NCBI GenBank assembly: GCA_036653715.1
Contig: JAVVTL010000039.1
Location: 1-15,829, forward strand
DNA length: 15,829 bases
Origin: Scatomorpha sp036653715
Lineage (GTDB): Bacteria; Bacillota; Clostridia; Oscillospirales; Oscillospiraceae
Reading direction: 5' to 3'
The notes under the pieces are model-generated. The model saw only the letters and a list, made by a program, of their open reading frames with translations, was not told where the DNA came from and ran no database searches. Positions 14,440 through 15,829 of this stretch are shown piece by piece (positions within the stretch are counted from its first letter, which is position 1; the number at the start of each line of letters is the position of its first letter). Both the position numbers and the translations under genes were made by a program.

Positions 14440-15829
14440 ATTACCGTATGATTGCCAAAATCCTCGGCCGCGTGATGGGGCTTGAGGCTGTCCTTATGCT
14501 CCCCCCTCTCGTCACGGCGCTGATATATAAAGAAAGCATCACCTGCTTTCTGCTCACCATGCTTGTCGCAGCGGGGCTTTCCGTCGTGCTCACGCTGTTC
14601 AAACCCAAAAGATCCGACCTCTACGCCCGCGAGGGCTTTGTGAGCGTTGCTCTCTCATGGATTCTTATGTCCATGGTGGGCGCGCTTCCCTTTGTATTTT
14701 CAGGCGAGGTCCCGAGCTATGTGGACGCTTTTTTTGAGACCGTCTCCGGCTTCACCACCACCGGCGCCAGCATTCTTGTCAACGTCGAGGCGATGAGCCG
14801 CGGGCTGCTTTTTTGGCGCAGCCTCTCCCAGTGGATAGGCGGCATGGGCGTCCTCGTCTTCATAATGGCCATACTCCCCCTCTCCGAAAACCAGTCCATG
14901 CACATCATGCGCGCGGAAGTCCCCGGCCCCATGGTCGGCAAGCTCGTGCCCAAGGTTCGCATCAGCTCCGCCATCACCTACCTCATCTATGTCGGACTAA
15001 CGGCGCTGCTCATAATATTGCTCTGCCTCGGCGGAATGCCGATTTTCGACTCCCTGATACACGCAATGAGCGCCGCCTCCACCGGCGGCTACAGCATGAG
15101 GGCGCTCTCCGTCGGCTTCTATAACAGTGCCTACATAGACGTTGTTACAGGTATTTTCATGCTGCTCTTCGGCGTAAACTTCAGCGTGTATTTCCTGCTC
15201 CTCATGAAAAAATTCCGCGCCGCACTCACGAACTCCGAGCTGTTGGTCTATGTCGGCATCGTGGCGTTTTCAACCGTCACCATCGCGCTCGACATACTCC
15301 ACCTCTACGGCACCATGGGCAACGCGCTGCGCTACTCCTTTTTCCAGGTCTCAACGGTCATCACGACCACCGGCTTCGCCACGGCGGACTTTAACCTTTG
15401 GCCGTCCTACTCCAAATGGCTGCTCGTCCTGCTCATGTTTGTCGGAGCCTGCTCCGGCAGCACCGGCGGCGGCATAAAGGTCTCCCGCATCATCATCCTG
15501 CTCAAGTCCGCGCGTCAGGAAACCGCAAAGCTTTTCAGCCCGCGCAGGACGACCTCCGTCACTCTCGACGGGCAGGTGCTCGACGCCGGCACCATACGCT
15601 CAACCGAGGTATTTTTCGGGCTGTATATCATCATCACCTTCCTTGCCGTGCAGCTCGTCACGCTTGACGGCTTCGATATTGTGACCAATTTTACCGCCGT
15701 CGTGGCCTGTATCTCCAACATAGGCCCAGGGCTTGGCCTCGTCTCCCCTTCCGGGAACTTTGCCATGTTCTCCGACTTCTCCAAGGTCATTTTGTCCTTC
15801 TGTATGCTCATCGGCAGACTTGAGGTCTA
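14436..15829 (+). CDS. trkH: Trk potassium transporter membrane subunit TrkH (3' end outside the window)
   Basis: This is the membrane pore that takes up potassium with TrkA. 464 codons are visible with an unbroken frame; the last 20-odd residues expected for the family lie beyond the window. The four pore-loop filters are readable: TTTGAS (107-112), STGGYS (215-220), TTTGFA (310-315) and SNIGPG (427-432), each with the conserved glycine needed for potassium selectivity. The conserved loop CSGSTGGGIKVSR (339-351) is also present. About ten to twelve hydrophobic segments fit the four M1-P-M2 repeats plus two N-terminal helices. ATG 14436 overlaps the trkA stop as ATGA, with GAGGA (14422-14426) 9 nt upstream. 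Confidence 0.96.
   Translation, partial: MNYRMIAKILGRVMGLEAVLMLPPLVTALIYKESITCFLLTMLVAAGLSVVLTLFKPKRSDLYAREGFVSVALSWILMSMVGALPFVFSGEVPSYVDAFFETVSGFTTTGASILVNVEAMSRGLLFWRSLSQWIGGMGVLVFIMAILPLSENQSMHIMRAEVPGPMVGKLVPKVRISSAITYLIYVGLTALLIILLCLGGMPIFDSLIHAMSAASTGGYSMRALSVGFYNSAYIDVVTGIFMLLFGVNFSVYFLLLMKKFRAALTNSELLVYVGIVAFSTVTIALDILHLYGTMGNALRYSFFQVSTVITTTGFATADFNLWPSYSKWLLVLLMFVGACSGSTGGGIKVSRIIILLKSARQETAKLFSPRRTTSVTLDGQVLDAGTIRSTEVFFGLYIIITFLAVQLVTLDGFDIVTNFTAVVACISNIGPGLGLVSPSGNFAMFSDFSKVILSFCMLIGRLEV

Noticed and set aside
1..15829. CRISPR array, insertion sequence, prophage or defence system
   Set aside because: I see no regularly spaced repeats, transposase or phage genes, and no defence-type domain combination on either strand.

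Overview
The window looks like a chromosomal segment from an anaerobic, spore-forming clostridium (Bacillota, Clostridia). An Oscillospiraceae/Ruminococcaceae-type lineage is my inference. The reasons are a yaaL-bofA pair, a second (topo IV-like) type IIA topoisomerase, YitT and stand-alone LUD proteins, strong AGGAGG-type ribosome binding sites, and ATGA stop/start overlaps inside operons. The genes are GC-rich, whereas the first 220 bases are only about 30% GC by direct count.

Layout. (1) 1-225: AT-rich, gene-free. (2) 226-399, minus strand: a self-contained tRNA-Gly(GCC) unit with its own promoter and terminator. (3) 396-7663, minus strand: one compact six-gene operon read from a good promoter at 7635-7663. 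Its order is topoisomerase B subunit (parE-like), small two-helix membrane protein with a zinc ribbon, topoisomerase A subunit (parC-like), YitT-family membrane protein, LUD-domain protein, and a transglutaminase-fold lipoprotein. (4) 7665-about 7945, minus strand: no gene, but a dense series of stem-loops ending in a textbook terminator. I read it as a structured noncoding RNA of about 270-280 nt that I cannot assign to a family. (5) 8020-8511, plus strand: yaaL (DUF2508) and bofA. (6) 8523-11993, minus strand: ddl - murF - YhfC-type intramembrane protease - small lipoprotein, all overlapping. (7) 12003-15829, plus strand: DEDDh exonuclease - trkA - trkH, with trkH running off the end. Units 6 and 7 diverge from back-to-back promoters whose -35 boxes lie 9 bp apart.

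How the genes work together. Ddl and MurF make D-Ala-D-Ala and attach it to the UDP-MurNAc-tripeptide, the last cytoplasmic steps of peptidoglycan precursor synthesis; the co-transcribed membrane protease and lipoprotein probably act at the envelope. TrkA and TrkH form a potassium uptake system. The two topoisomerase subunits should form one A2B2 enzyme.

Most of the window is conserved clostridial housekeeping content, and I see no defence system, CRISPR array, insertion sequence or biosynthetic cluster. The least explained items are the structured RNA at 7665-7945, the membrane zinc-ribbon gene set between the two topoisomerase subunit genes, and the lipoprotein whose transglutaminase-like site carries Ser where Cys is expected.
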